Source: Bradyrhizobium sp. BR 10289 (GTDB lineage: Bacteria; Pseudomonadota; Alphaproteobacteria; Rhizobiales; Xanthobacteraceae). From it: a DNA stretch of 64,000 nucleotides. Each line of letters starts with the position of its first letter. Positions within the stretch are counted from its first letter, which is position 1. Below the pieces are notes generated by a model. The model was not told the origin of the DNA and made no database searches. It was given only the letters and a program-made list of their open reading frames with translations. The stretch spans positions 186,001 through 250,000 of the forward strand of contig NZ_JACOFR010000001.1 in NCBI RefSeq assembly GCF_019455385.1, given 5' to 3'. Shown here piece after piece: positions 17,055 to 27,516 of this stretch. A program made the position numbers and the translations under genes.

Positions 17055-17154
17055 CGTCATTCCGGGATGCGCCGTCAGGCGCAGGCCCGGAATCCATACT
17101 CCCGATCGTGGTTATGGATTCCGGGCTCGCGACTGCGTCGCGCCCCGGAATGAC
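17055..17154. repeat. Intergenic palindromic repeat, CGTCATTCCGGG family
   Basis: The ends are inverted: GTCATTCCGGG from 17056 and CCCGGAATGAC at 17144-17154. A second nested pair is CCCGGAATCCATA at 17086-17098 and TATGGATTCCGGG at 17113-17125. The whole 100 bp unit can fold into a long stem-loop. A degenerate relative lies at 31829-31915. It sits between two genes of the same strand and may act on mRNA stability. Confidence 0.85.
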
Positions 17155-17158
17155 ACTG

Positions 17159-18988
17159 TCAGTGATTATCCCGCGGCACGCCAAACGCCGCGGCGACGTT
17201 CTGGTAGCGCGTGGCGAGCTCTATGCATCCGCCGGTCGACTGTTGACCGACGGTGTTGCGGTAGATCTCCTGCCAGGGCGTCTGGTTCGGCGGATGCTTG
17301 AAGCCGCCGGCGGCCTTGAGCTCGGCGTGGCGCTTCTTCAGCTCATCGTCCGAGATCAGGATGTTGGCGCTGCCCTTGTTGAGGTCGATGCGCACCTTGT
17401 CGCCGGTCTTGAGGATCGCGAGGCCGCCATTGGCGGCTGCTTCCGGCGAGGCGTTCAGGATCGAGGGCGAGCCTGACGTGCCGGACTGGCGGCCGTCGCC
17501 GATGCAGGGCAGGGACAGGATGCCGCGTTTGATCAGGGCTGCCGGCGGCTGCATGTTCACGACCTCGGCGCCGCCGGGATAGCCGATCGGGCCGGTGCCG
17601 CGGATGAACAGCACGCAATGCTCGTCGATGTCGAGCGAGGCATCGTCGATCCGCTCGTGATAGTCCTCCGGACCCTCGAACACGATGGCGCGGCCCTCGA
17701 AGGCGTTCGGATCCTTGGGGTTGCTCAAGTAACGGTCGCGGAATTCCTTGGAGATCACCGAGGTTTTCATGATCGCGGAATCGAACAGATTGCCCTTCAG
17801 CACCAGGAAGCCGGCGTCCTTCACCAGAGGCTTGTCATAGGCCCGGATCACGTCGTTGTCGGGCGCGGGCGCGTCCTTGCAGTTCTCGCCAATGCCACGG
17901 CCGTTGACGGTGATCGCGTCCTCATGGATGCGCTTGTGCTTCATCAATTCGCGCACCACTGAAGGCACGCCGCCGGCGCGGTGGAATTCCTCGCCGAGAT
18001 AGAAGCCGGCCGGCTGCATGTTGACCAAGAGCGGCACGTCGTGGCCGAATTTCTGCCAGTCCTCGATCGACAGCTCGACGCCGATGTGGCGGGCGAGCGC
18101 ATTGATGTGGATCGGCGCATTGGTCGAGCCGCCGATCGCCGAGTTGATCACGATGCAGTTCTCGAACGCCTTGCGGGTCAGGATGTCCGACGGCTTCAAA
18201 TCTTCCCAGACCATCTCGACGGCGCGTTTTCCCGTCTCGTAGGCGATCTGGCCACGCTCGCGATAGGGCGCGGGGATGGCCGCGCAGCCCGGCAGAGAGA
18301 AGCCGAGCGCTTCGGCAAGGCCGTTCATGGTGGAGGCGGTGCCCATGGTGTTGCAATGGCCGACCGACGGCGCAGAGGAGGCCACGATCTCCATGAACTC
18401 TTCATAGTCGATCTCGCCGGCCGCGAGCCGCTCGCGCGACTTCCAGACGATCGTGCCGGAGCCGGTGCGCTCGCCATTATGCCAGCCGTTCAGCATCGGG
18501 CCGCCCGACAGCACGATCGCGGGCAAATTGACAGTTGCCGCCGCCATCATCATGGCGGGCGTGGTCTTGTCGCAGCCCGTGGTCAGCACCACGCCGTCCA
18601 GCGGATAGCCGTAGAGGATCTCGACCAGGCCGAGATAAGCGAGGTTGCGGTCAAGCGCCGCGGTCGGGCGCTTGCCGGTTTCCTGAATGGGGTGAGTGGG
18701 GAATTCCATCGCAATGCCGCCGGCCTCGCGGATGCCCTCGCGGACGCGATGGGCAAGCTCGAGATGATGGCGGTTGCAGGGAGAGAGGTCGTTGCCGGAT
18801 TGGGCGATGCCGATGATCGGCTTGCCGGACTGCAGCTCGGCGCGGGTGAGGCCGTAATTCAGATAGCGCTCCATATAGAGCGCGGTCATGCCCGGATTAT
18901 GCGGGTTGTTGAACCACTCCTGCGAGCGGAGGTGGCGGCGGGTGCCGTTACCGGCGGGCGCATGCCCATTGGTTGGCTTTTTTGTCAT
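17159..18988 (-). CDS. IlvD/Edd-family sugar-acid dehydratase (arabinonate/xylonate/gluconate type)
   Basis: The 609-residue protein is full length for the sugar-acid branch of IlvD/Edd. Cys71 (SPCNRHH), Cys139 (TTGCDKTT) and Cys212 (VGHCNTMG) have the spacing of the three [2Fe-2S] ligands I recall from Rhizobium L-arabinonate dehydratase. Asp140-Lys141 is the metal/carbamylated-lysine pair, and the late motif [16 protein letters not shown] is intact. It removes water from an aldonate to give a 2-keto-3-deoxy acid. The KDG kinase and KDPG aldolase across the cluster suggest a six-carbon aldonate (such as gluconate), though pentonates are possible. It heads the leftward operon; a LacI-type operator lies 138 bp upstream of its ATG. 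Confidence 0.92.
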   Translation of the reverse strand: MTKKPTNGHAPAGNGTRRHLRSQEWFNNPHNPGMTALYMERYLNYGLTRAELQSGKPIIGIAQSGNDLSPCNRHHLELAHRVREGIREAGGIAMEFPTHPIQETGKRPTAALDRNLAYLGLVEILYGYPLDGVVLTTGCDKTTPAMMMAAATVNLPAIVLSGGPMLNGWHNGERTGSGTIVWKSRERLAAGEIDYEEFMEIVASSAPSVGHCNTMGTASTMNGLAEALGFSLPGCAAIPAPYRERGQIAYETGKRAVEMVWEDLKPSDILTRKAFENCIVINSAIGGSTNAPIHINALARHIGVELSIEDWQKFGHDVPLLVNMQPAGFYLGEEFHRAGGVPSVVRELMKHKRIHEDAITVNGRGIGENCKDAPAPDNDVIRAYDKPLVKDAGFLVLKGNLFDSAIMKTSVISKEFRDRYLSNPKDPNAFEGRAIVFEGPEDYHERIDDASLDIDEHCVLFIRGTGPIGYPGGAEVVNMQPPAALIKRGILSLPCIGDGRQSGTSGSPSILNASPEAAANGGLAILKTGDKVRIDLNKGSANILISDDELKKRHAELKAAGGFKHPPNQTPWQEIYRNTVGQQSTGGCIELATRYQNVAAAFGVPRDNH

Positions 18989-19110
18989 TGGTTTCTCCTG
19001 CGATGCAAACGCACTGGCTTCGGTTCGAGGCTGTCGGCTTGTGCGATGCCCAACGGCGTGAGCGATGGTGGGCCTGCCCGTTGGCGGGTCGTTTCCTCAC
19101 AAGTTCGATA

Positions 19111-20211
19111 CTAGTCATGGCTACTTGGTAACGCTACCATTTTGTTCGCAGCGCCGCCGCCCGATGCGGCCAGCCTGTTGTCCTGATGGCGCGAGGACGA
19201 GCTTTGCCGCTCGATCACCTTGAAGCCGAGATCGAGCACCGGCTGCTCCGGGCGCCGTCCGTCGATTGCTTCGATCAGCATGGTGGCGGCCGTGTTACCC
19301 ATCTCGTAGCGGTTGGTACGCACGCTGGTGAGAGTGGGGACGGCGGAGGCCATGAATTCGAGGTCGTTGAAGCCGACGATCGCGATCTGCTCCGGCACTG
19401 CGATCTCGCGCCGCCGGCATTCGAAGAGAACGCCGAGTGCAAGGTCGTCATTGGCGCAGAACACCGCGTCGATGTCGGGCTCGCGCGCGAGGAGATCGGC
19501 GAAGAGGGCGCCGCCCAATGTCACCGAGGTCGGCGTCGCCGTCGTGACCACGAGGCGCTGCTCGAACAGGCCGGCATCCTTCATCGCGGAGACGTATCCG
19601 TCCAGCCGCCGCTGCACCCGCGGATCCATCCGCGCGCCGACGAAGCCGATCCTGCGGTGGCCTTGCGCGAACAGATGGGTAATCGCCGCCCGCGCTGCAT
19701 CATAGTGGGAAAAGCCGATCATCATGTCGACCGGGCTGGGCCCGATCTCCATGATCTGCACGATCGGGCAGTCGGCCGCCTCCAGCATCGCGCGCGATTC
19801 CGCGGTCTGGTCGATGCCGGTCACGATCAGCCCGGCCGGCTTCTGCGCCAGAAACAGGCGCAACAGCTTCTCCTCCTGCAGGATACTATAGCGTGTGTTG
19901 GAGAGCTGGATCGAGTAGCGGCTGCCTTCGGAGGCGTCGTAGATGCCGCGCAGCACGTCGGAGAACACGTTGTTGGTCAGTGACGGAATCAAGACACCGA
20001 TCACTTCGGTGCGTTGCGAGGCCAGCGCCCGTGCCGCAAGGTTAGGCACATAGCCAAGCTCCCTGGCTGCGCTCTCGACCCGCGTTCGCTTGGCGACCGA
20101 CAGCGCCTCCGGATTACGGAAGAAGCGGGACGCGGTGATCGGGCTCACGCCGGCAAGCTCGGCGACTTCCGCCAGCCGGATTTTGCCTGACTTGGTGCGT
20201 TTTCGACCCAT
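19111..20211 (-). CDS. LacI-family transcriptional repressor of the sugar-acid cluster
   Basis: The 366-residue protein has a LacI helix-turn-helix at about residues 10-60 (IRLAEVAELAGVSPITASRFFRNPEALS, hinge NLAARALASQRT) followed by a periplasmic-binding-type sensor domain (VIGVLIPSLTNNVFSDVLRGIYD). The GntR-type sub-branch (NKMVAL tail, RFFRNPEALSVAKRTRV) often senses gluconate-like acids. It lies between the dehydratase operon, on the same strand downstream, and the divergent ABC importer. An operator-like palindrome lies in its own last codons and another in the divergent promoter. Confidence 0.93.
   Translation of the reverse strand: MGRKRTKSGKIRLAEVAELAGVSPITASRFFRNPEALSVAKRTRVESAARELGYVPNLAARALASQRTEVIGVLIPSLTNNVFSDVLRGIYDASEGSRYSIQLSNTRYSILQEEKLLRLFLAQKPAGLIVTGIDQTAESRAMLEAADCPIVQIMEIGPSPVDMMIGFSHYDAARAAITHLFAQGHRRIGFVGARMDPRVQRRLDGYVSAMKDAGLFEQRLVVTTATPTSVTLGGALFADLLAREPDIDAVFCANDDLALGVLFECRRREIAVPEQIAIVGFNDLEFMASAVPTLTSVRTNRYEMGNTAATMLIEAIDGRRPEQPVLDLGFKVIERQSSSSRHQDNRLAASGGGAANKMVALPSSHD
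19126..19139. promoter_or_regulatory. LacI-type operator inside the 3' end of the lacI-family gene
   Basis: TGGTAACGCTACCA is a palindrome with perfect TGGTA/TACCA arms around a 4 bp centre, the usual form of LacI/GalR/GntR operators. It overlaps the codons for Met-Val-Ala-Leu-Pro near the repressor's C-terminus and is 138 bp upstream of the dehydratase ATG. It shares CGCTACCA with the site at 20254. Confidence 0.65.
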
Positions 20212-20253
20212 TTGCTGCTCTTAGCATAGCCATTGTCGAAACCAAAGGATCGT

Positions 20254-20267
20254 TGACAGCGCTACCA
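20254..20267. promoter_or_regulatory. LacI-type operator in the divergent lacI/ABC promoter
   Basis: TGACAGCGCTACCA is an imperfect palindrome (right arm GCTACCA exact, left arm TGACAGC with two mismatches). It lies 43 bp before the repressor start and about 145 bp before the ABC ATPase. Its right half matches the operator at 19126, so one repressor can plausibly control itself, the importer and the dehydratase operon. Confidence 0.6.
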
Positions 20268-20412
20268 GCACAGACTAACCAAAGACAAATTGCCAAAACC
20301 GCACAAACTGCCGACAATGTCGCCTGGTAAGACCGGGCTTCGGTTGGTGAAGTCTGAAAAGCAAGACGGTCGCGGCGCAAGAGGCGTCGTGGACTCGTGA
20401 GGAGGGAACTAG

Positions 20413-21474
<1,062 letters not shown>

Positions 21475-21545
21475 CGACGTCGCAGAACTGCCCAAAACTG
21501 CCCAAGACTACCAAAATACAAATTATAAAATTCAGGGAGAGAACG

Positions 21546-22859
21546 ATGAGCAATTTCGACAGGCGAAGTGTGCTTAAAGCTGGCCTGGGCGGCGCAGCGT
21601 TGCTGGCCGGCCCGGGCATCGTCCCGGTCCGTGCTGCCGAGTGGACCAATACGCCCGAGCCGAACGCCTCCATCCGGGTGCTGCGCTGGAAGCAGTTCAT
21701 CCAGGCCGAGTTCGACAAGTTCGCCGAGCAGACCAAGAAGTTCTCCGAGAAGACCGGCGTCAAGGTGAAGCTCGAGGCCGAGAGCTGGGAGGACATCCGT
21801 CCGAAGGCTGCGGTCGCCGCCAATGTCGGCGCCGGTCCCGACCTGATCATCGGCACGCTCGACGACCCCCACAAATTTCCCGAGAAGCTGATCGACGTGA
21901 CCGACGTCGCGGACTATCTCGGCAAGCAGTATGGCGGCTGGTATCCGGTGGCCGAGCGCTACGGCAAGAAGGGCAATGGCTGGATCGCCATTCCGCAAGG
22001 CGCGACCGGCGGCTGCCTGAACTACCGCGTCAGCCACATGAAGGCGGCGGGCTTCGAGAAATTCCCAACCGACACCGACGGCTTCCTCAAGCTGTGCCAG
22101 GGGCTGAAGAAGAACAACACGCCGGCCGGCTTCGCGCTCGGCCATGCCACGGGCGATGCAAACGGCTGGTGCCAGTGGGCGCTGTGGGCGTTCGGCGGCA
22201 AGGTCGTCAACGACAAGAACGAGGTCGTGATCGACTCGCCGGAGACGATCGCCGCGATCGAGTACGTCAAGCAGCTCTACGAAACCTTCATTCCGGGCGT
22301 GCTGTCCTGGAACGACTCGAACAATAACAAGGCGTTCCTCAACGGCGAACTCAGCCTGACCTTGAACGGCATCTCGATCTGGACCGTCGGCAAGAACTCC
22401 ACCGATCCGAAGCAGCAGGAGATCGCCAAGGACATGGACCACGCGCCGATGCCGATCGGCCCGGTCGGCGTGCCGACCGAACAGCAGAACGTGCTGGTCT
22501 ATTACGGCTACAAGCACTCGAAGTATCCGAAGGCGGTCAAGGAGTTCATCAAGTTCATGATGGACAAGGAGAACTACGACGCCTGGGAGGTCGCTTCCAA
22601 CGGCTACGTGTCGCCGCCGCTGCCGGCCTATAATGACAACCCGGTGTGGACGTCGGATCCGAAGATCACCCCGTACCGCGACTGCCTGAAGCGCTGCCGC
22701 GACAACGGCTATGCCGGCGATCTCGGTTATGCCTCCGCGGCCGTGATGGGTGACTTCGTCGTCGTCGACATGTTCGCCGAGGCCGCCTCCGGCTCGGCGA
22801 CGCCGAAGCAGGCGGCCGCGCGCGCCGCCGAGCGCGCCAAGCGCTACTACCAGGTCTGA
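21546..22859 (+). CDS. Sugar ABC transporter substrate-binding protein (family 1, Tat-exported)
   Basis: The 437-residue periplasmic protein has a twin-arginine leader (DRRSVLKAGLGGAALLAGPG, cleavage near VRAAE) and the family 1 binding-protein fold (IRVLRWKQFIQAEFDKFAEQTKKF, DLIIGTLDDPHKFPEKL, FLNGELSLTLNGISIW). It captures the solute for the two permeases downstream. A perfect 13 bp stem-loop follows the stop codon, which would raise its level relative to the permeases. The ligand is inferred to be a sugar acid or oligosaccharide from context. Confidence 0.92.
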   Translation: MSNFDRRSVLKAGLGGAALLAGPGIVPVRAAEWTNTPEPNASIRVLRWKQFIQAEFDKFAEQTKKFSEKTGVKVKLEAESWEDIRPKAAVAANVGAGPDLIIGTLDDPHKFPEKLIDVTDVADYLGKQYGGWYPVAERYGKKGNGWIAIPQGATGGCLNYRVSHMKAAGFEKFPTDTDGFLKLCQGLKKNNTPAGFALGHATGDANGWCQWALWAFGGKVVNDKNEVVIDSPETIAAIEYVKQLYETFIPGVLSWNDSNNNKAFLNGELSLTLNGISIWTVGKNSTDPKQQEIAKDMDHAPMPIGPVGVPTEQQNVLVYYGYKHSKYPKAVKEFIKFMMDKENYDAWEVASNGYVSPPLPAYNDNPVWTSDPKITPYRDCLKRCRDNGYAGDLGYASAAVMGDFVVVDMFAEAASGSATPKQAAARAAERAKRYYQV

Positions 22860-22872
22860 TCAGCTCCAATCT

Positions 22873-22910
22873 GCGCGGCGTCCGGTTTTCCGGACGCCGC
22901 GCCTGTTCTT
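22873..22910 (+). terminator. Stem-loop between binding protein and permease genes
   Basis: A 13 bp perfect stem (GCGCGGCGTCCGG at 22873-22885, its complement at 22890-22902) encloses a TTTT loop and is followed by CTGTTCTTT. It lies 14 bp after the binding-protein stop and before the permease ribosome binding site. This could be a partial terminator or a 3' mRNA stabiliser like those after malE. Confidence 0.7.
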
Positions 22911-22925
22911 TGAGGGGAGTTCGAC

Positions 22926-23873
22926 ATGGCGGTCATCGCCGAGCCCGTCGCCGCGCACGTCAAGCGCAGCAGCCTGTGGACCAGGGCATTCGAGAGCCGG
23001 AATTTTCTCGGCGCGATGTTTATGGTGCCGGCGATCGCCATCCTGATCCTGTTTCTCGCTTACCCGCTGGCGCTGGGCTTCTGGCTCGGCATGACCGACA
23101 CCAAGATCGGCGGGGCCGGGCGCTATATCGGTTTTGCCAACTTCGTGTCGCTGGCCAAGGACTCGGTGTTCTGGCTCTCGGTGTTCAACACCATCTTCTA
23201 TACGGTGACCGCGAGCATCGTGAAATTTGCCATCGGCCTTTATCTGGCGCTGCTGCTCAACGAGCACCTGCCGTTCAAGTCGATGATCCGCGCCATCGTG
23301 CTGCTGCCCTTCGTGGTGCCGACGGTGCTCTCCGCGATCGCGTTCTGGTGGATCTATGACAGCCAGTTCTCGATCATCTCCTGGGTGCTGATCAAGGCCG
23401 GCCTGATCACGCGCTATATCGACTTCCTCGGCGATCCCTGGAATGCGCGCCTGTCGGTGGTCGCCGCCAACATCTGGCGCGGCGTGCCTTTCGTCGCAAT
23501 CACGCTGCTGGCGGGATTGCAGACCATCTCGCCCTCGCTCTACGAGGCCGCCAATCTCGACGGCGCCACCAACATGCAGCGCTTCCGCCACATCACGCTG
23601 CCGATGCTGTCGCCGATCATCGCGGTCGTGATGACGTTCTCGGTGCTGATGACCTTCACCGATTTCCAGCTGATCTACACCATCACGCGGGGTGGGCCGA
23701 TCAATGCCACGCATCTGATGGCGACGCTGTCGTTCCAGCGCGCCATCACCGGCGGCAATCTCGGCGAGGGCGCGGCGATCTCGAACGCGATGATCCCGTT
23801 CCTGGTCGCGGCGATCCTGCTCAGCTTCTTCGGGCTTCAGCGCTCCCGCTGGCAGCAGGGCGGGAGGGACTGA
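22926..23873 (+). CDS. Sugar ABC transporter permease 1 (CUT1, UgpA/MalF-like)
   Basis: The 315-residue protein has six membrane segments after a short cytoplasmic N-terminus. The ATPase-coupling EAA loop is YEAANLDGATNMQRFRHITLPML, which fits the CUT1 consensus EAA---G---------I-LP. It pairs with the permease 2 bp downstream to make the channel. The ribosome site GAGGGGAG precedes the ATG. Confidence 0.92.
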   Translation: MAVIAEPVAAHVKRSSLWTRAFESRNFLGAMFMVPAIAILILFLAYPLALGFWLGMTDTKIGGAGRYIGFANFVSLAKDSVFWLSVFNTIFYTVTASIVKFAIGLYLALLLNEHLPFKSMIRAIVLLPFVVPTVLSAIAFWWIYDSQFSIISWVLIKAGLITRYIDFLGDPWNARLSVVAANIWRGVPFVAITLLAGLQTISPSLYEAANLDGATNMQRFRHITLPMLSPIIAVVMTFSVLMTFTDFQLIYTITRGGPINATHLMATLSFQRAITGGNLGEGAAISNAMIPFLVAAILLSFFGLQRSRWQQGGRD

Positions 23874-23875
23874 TC

Positions 23876-24751
23876 ATGACCACCGTGGAAGACCAAAGCG
23901 TCGGAATGGACTACCTCGAGAGCTTCCCGCGAAAGTTCTTGCGCGTCTATCTTCCGCTTCTGCTGATCATCTTCTTCCTGCTGTTCCCGTTCTACTGGAT
24001 GGCGGTCGCGACGTTCAAGCCGGACGCGGAGATGTACGATTACGAGAAGTACAATCCGTTCTGGATCGTGCATCCGACGCTGGAGCACATCAAGAAACTG
24101 TTCTTCGAAACCGACTATCCGCTCTGGATGTGGAACACCGTGATCGTCTCGGTGTCCTCGACCTTCATCTCGCTGTTCGCCAGCGTCTGCGCCGCCTACG
24201 CGATCGAGCGCCTACGCTACACCGGCTCGCGCTATGTCGGCCTTGCGATCTTCCTCGGCTATCTCGTGCCGCCCTCGATCCTGTTCATTCCGCTGGCGGC
24301 GATCGTGTTCCAGCTCGGCCTGTTCGACGGCAATCTGGCGCTGATCCTGACCTATCCGACCTTCCTGATCCCGTTCTGCACCTGGCTCTTGATGGGCTAT
24401 TTCCGCACCATTCCTTACGAGCTGGAGGAATGCGCGCTGATCGACGGGGCGACGCGGCTCCAGATCCTGATCAAGATCACACTGCCGCTGTCGCTCCCGG
24501 GGGTGATCTCGGCCGGCATCTTCGCGTTCACGTTGTCCTGGAACGAGTTCATCTATGCGCTGACCTTCATCTCCTCCTCGGAGAACAAGACGATTCCCGT
24601 CGGCGCCATCACCGAGCTCGTCAACGGCGACGTCTATCATTGGGGCGCGCTGATGGCGGCGGCCCTGACCGGCTCGGTCCCCGTAGTTATCCTTTATTCC
24701 TTCTTCGTAGAGTACTATGTGTCGGCAATGACCGGCGCCGTGAAGGAATGA
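23876..24751 (+). CDS. Sugar ABC transporter permease 2 (CUT1, UgpE/MalG-like)
   Basis: The 291-residue protein has six membrane segments and an EAA loop (ELEECALIDGATRLQILIKITLPLSL). The N-terminal extension (VEDQSVGMDYLESFPRKFLR) is cytoplasmic. It starts 2 bp after the first permease, indicating coupled translation. The 60 bp downstream lead into the DenD-like dehydrogenase, so import and catabolism appear to share a transcript. Confidence 0.92.
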   Translation: MTTVEDQSVGMDYLESFPRKFLRVYLPLLLIIFFLLFPFYWMAVATFKPDAEMYDYEKYNPFWIVHPTLEHIKKLFFETDYPLWMWNTVIVSVSSTFISLFASVCAAYAIERLRYTGSRYVGLAIFLGYLVPPSILFIPLAAIVFQLGLFDGNLALILTYPTFLIPFCTWLLMGYFRTIPYELEECALIDGATRLQILIKITLPLSLPGVISAGIFAFTLSWNEFIYALTFISSSENKTIPVGAITELVNGDVYHWGALMAAALTGSVPVVILYSFFVEYYVSAMTGAVKE

Positions 24752-24811
24752 CCAGCGGGGCCGCAATGAGGGCGCGCTGCGGGCAGTGCGCCAATAAGAA
24801 GGAGTAGGCTC

Positions 24812-25798
24812 TTGCACATTCTGGTTCTCGGCGCTGCCGGCATGGTCGGCCGTAAATTCTGTGAACGGCTGCTCCGCGACGGCCGGCTCGGCAAGAGCGA
24901 CATCACCAAATTGACCATGCATGACGTGGTCGAGCCGAAGAAGCCGGAGAAGGCCGGTTTCCCCGTCGAGACGGTGTCCGGCGATTTCGCCGTCCCGGGC
25001 GCGGCCGAGAAGCTGATCGCCGGCCGTCCCGATGCGATCTTCCATCTCGCCGCGATCGTCTCGGGCGAGGCCGAGCTCGATTTCGACAAGGGCTACCGCA
25101 TCAATCTCGACGGCACGCGGATGCTGCTCGACGCCATCCGCCTGGTCGGGGGCGGCTACAAGCCGCGCGTGGTGTTCACCTCCTCGATCGCGGTGTTCGG
25201 CGCGCCGTTCCCGGACGCGATCGGGGATGAGTTCTTCCACACCCCGTTGCTCAGCTATGGCACCCAGAAGGCGATCGGTGAATTGCTGCTGGCGGATTAC
25301 TCGCGCCGCGGCTTCCTCGACGGCATCGGCATCCGTCTGCCGACCATCTGCATCCGGCCCGGCCTGCCCAACAAGGCGGCATCGGGCTTCTTCTCCAACA
25401 TCCTGCGCGAGCCGTTGGCCGGCAAGGAAGCGGTGCTCCCGGTCTCCGAGGACGTTCGCCACTGGCACGCCACGCCGCGCTCGGCGGTCGGCTTCCTCTT
25501 GCATGCCGGCACCATGGACCTCGCCAAGGTCGGTCCGCGCCGCAATTTGACCATGCCCGGCTTCTCGGCGACGGTCGGCGAGCAGATCGCGGCGCTCCGG
25601 CGCGTCGCCGGCGACAGGGTCGCCGCCCGCATCAAGCACGAGCCCGATCCCTTCATCATCAGCATCGTCGGCGGCTGGCCGCGCAATTTCGAGGCGAAAC
25701 GGGCGCGCGAGCTCGGCTTCACCACCGAAGAGAAGAGCTTCGACGATATCATCCGCATTCACATCGAGGACGAGCTCGGCGGCAATTTCGTCGCCTGA
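24812..25798 (+). CDS. denD: D-erythronate dehydrogenase-like NAD-dependent oxidoreductase (DenD)
   Basis: The 328-residue extended SDR/epimerase-fold protein starts at TTG 24812, supported by AAGGAG 9 bases upstream and by the immediate Rossmann strand HILVLGAAGMVGRKF (GxxGxxG). The catalytic tyrosine and lysine are in YGTQKAIGELLL. The pattern matches DenD, which oxidises D-erythronate at C2, and the related uronate and nucleoside-sugar dehydrogenases. In this operon it may act on the imported sugar acid rather than on erythronate, because no DenA or OtnK-type partner is next to it. The family is sure; the exact substrate is not. Confidence 0.8.
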   Translation: MHILVLGAAGMVGRKFCERLLRDGRLGKSDITKLTMHDVVEPKKPEKAGFPVETVSGDFAVPGAAEKLIAGRPDAIFHLAAIVSGEAELDFDKGYRINLDGTRMLLDAIRLVGGGYKPRVVFTSSIAVFGAPFPDAIGDEFFHTPLLSYGTQKAIGELLLADYSRRGFLDGIGIRLPTICIRPGLPNKAASGFFSNILREPLAGKEAVLPVSEDVRHWHATPRSAVGFLLHAGTMDLAKVGPRRNLTMPGFSATVGEQIAALRRVAGDRVAARIKHEPDPFIISIVGGWPRNFEAKRARELGFTTEEKSFDDIIRIHIEDELGGNFVA

Positions 25799-25815
25799 TC
25801 CGACCCATCAACAGC

Positions 25816-26793
25816 GTGGATATGACGATGGCGAGCGTTGCTTGCATCGGTGAATGCATGGTCGAGCTCCGGCAGGCTCAGGGTGGTTCTGCCGGGCAGG
25901 GCGGTGGGCTCTACTCGCGCGGCTTCGGCGGCGACACCCTCAACACGGCGGTTTATCTGGCGCGTCTCGACGTCAAGGTCGACTATCTCACCGCGCTCGG
26001 CGATGACGCCCTGAGCGACGAGATGATCGCGGCCTGGAACGCGGAGAGCATCGGCACGAGGCGCGTGGTGCGGCTGCCGGGCAAGCTGCCCGGCCTCTAC
26101 ATGATCCAGACCGATGCCAACGGCGAGCGCCAGTTCTTCCACTGGCGCGACAGCGCGGCGGCGCGGGAATTGATGAGCCTGCCGGAGACGGACGAGCTGC
26201 TCAACTCGCTGATGAGCTACGACATCGTCTATCTCTCCGCGATCACGCTCTCGATCTATGACGCAGCCGGGCGCGATCGCCTGTTCGCTGCGATCAAGCG
26301 TGCGCGCCTGCTCGGCACCCGCTTCGTGTTCGACACCAATTTTCGCGCGCGCGGCTGGCCCGACCGCGATGTCGCGCGCGAGGTGTTCGCCACGGCGTTT
26401 GCGGCCGCCGACATCGTGCTGACCTCGACCGAGGATCTGCTCGCGCTCTATCCTGGCGAGAACCAGGACCAGCTGATGGCGCGCATCCCCACGTCCGAAC
26501 TGGTGTTCCGCCTCGCCGAGCCCGTGAGCCTGCTGCGCTTCCCCGGCGGCACCAGCGAGGTCCGCGCCGAACCCATGACCAAGCCCGTGGTTGACACCAC
26601 CGCGGCCGGCGACAGCTTTGCCGCGGCCTATATCGCGGCGCGGCTCGGCGGTTCCGATCCGGTCGAGGCCGCCCAGGCCGGACACCGCCTCGCCAGCCTC
26701 GTGATCTGCTATCCTGGCGCCATCATTCCGGGCTATGCCATGCCGCCGAAGAAGCGGCACCGCGCTGCGCCCACGCGTCAAGCGACCAAGTGA
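25816..26793 (+). CDS. kdgK: PfkB-family carbohydrate kinase, probable 2-keto-3-deoxygluconate kinase
   Basis: The 325-residue ribokinase-fold enzyme has the N-terminal GxGGDTLNTAVYLARL motif and the C-terminal anion-hole/base motif DTTAAGDSFAAAY, whose Asp is the catalytic base. The start could be GTG 25816, ATG 25822 or ATG 25828; none has a strong ribosome site. It is followed after 13 bp by KDPG aldolase, so the product is most simply 2-keto-3-deoxy-6-phosphogluconate. This pair converts dehydratase product to pyruvate and glyceraldehyde-3-phosphate. Confidence 0.88.
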   Translation: MDMTMASVACIGECMVELRQAQGGSAGQGGGLYSRGFGGDTLNTAVYLARLDVKVDYLTALGDDALSDEMIAAWNAESIGTRRVVRLPGKLPGLYMIQTDANGERQFFHWRDSAAARELMSLPETDELLNSLMSYDIVYLSAITLSIYDAAGRDRLFAAIKRARLLGTRFVFDTNFRARGWPDRDVAREVFATAFAAADIVLTSTEDLLALYPGENQDQLMARIPTSELVFRLAEPVSLLRFPGGTSEVRAEPMTKPVVDTTAAGDSFAAAYIAARLGGSDPVEAAQAGHRLASLVICYPGAIIPGYAMPPKKRHRAAPTRQATK

Positions 26794-26806
26794 GACGAAA
26801 GCCAAT

Positions 26807-27457
26807 ATGCCCACTGCTGCCCAACAGAACCACCTCGTCGCGCTGTTCAAGGCCGCGACCGTCATTCCCGTCCTCACCATCGAGCGGATCCAGGATGCCG
26901 TGCCGCTGGCGCAAGCCCTCGTGGCGGGCGGCGTCCGCACTCTGGAGGTGACCCTGCGCACGCCCATTGCGATTGAGGCGGCGCGGGCGATCATGTCCGA
27001 AGTCCCCGACGCGGTGGTCGGCATCGGCACCATCCTCACGCCGGCCGACTTCGTCCGTGTCGAGAAGCTCGGTGTCGCCTTCGGCATCAGCCCGGGCCTG
27101 ACCTCCGATCTCCTCGCAGCCGCCGCCCATAGCTCCCTGCCGTTCGCGCCGGGTATTGCCACGGCCTCCGAGCTGATGCTGGCGCTGTCGCACGGCTTCG
27201 ACGTCGCGAAATTCTTCCCCGCCGAGCAGGCCGGCGGCATCAAGGGCCTGCGTGCCCTCGGCGGCCCGTTCCCGAACGTGCGGTTCTGCCCCACGGGCGG
27301 GGTGGGCGAGGCCAATGCGGCGACCTGGCTGGCCGAGCCCAACGTGGTCGCGGTCGGCGGTTCCTGGCTGTGCCCGACGGCCGAGATCAAAGCCGGGAAC
27401 TGGGCCGGCATAACTGCCATCTGCCAGCGCACCCTCCAGGCCCTTAAACCTGCGTGA
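26807..27457 (+). CDS. eda: KDPG/KHG aldolase (Eda)
   Basis: The 216-residue class I aldolase starts at 26807 (MPTAAQQNHLVALFKAATVIPV). The catalytic acid/base is Glu47 (TLEVTLRT) and the Schiff-base lysine is Lys135 (VAKFFPAEQAGGIKGL), both as in E. coli Eda. GVRTLEVTLRT and CPTGGV are family signatures. It cleaves KDPG to pyruvate and glyceraldehyde-3-phosphate. Close linkage to the kinase closes an Entner-Doudoroff-like route for the sugar-acid regulon. Confidence 0.94.
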   Translation: MPTAAQQNHLVALFKAATVIPVLTIERIQDAVPLAQALVAGGVRTLEVTLRTPIAIEAARAIMSEVPDAVVGIGTILTPADFVRVEKLGVAFGISPGLTSDLLAAAAHSSLPFAPGIATASELMLALSHGFDVAKFFPAEQAGGIKGLRALGGPFPNVRFCPTGGVGEANAATWLAEPNVVAVGGSWLCPTAEIKAGNWAGITAICQRTLQALKPA

Positions 27458-27516
27458 AGTCTTGCCAACCCTGCGCTAAGACTTAGCTCAGGAAGAGATT
27501 TCAGGGAGAAGAGACC

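Noticed and set aside
21485-21512. Repeated CTGCCCAAA-type sequence before the binding-protein gene
   Set aside because: Two adjacent copies of ACTGCCCAA are present, but there is no dyad or promoter context to support an operator.
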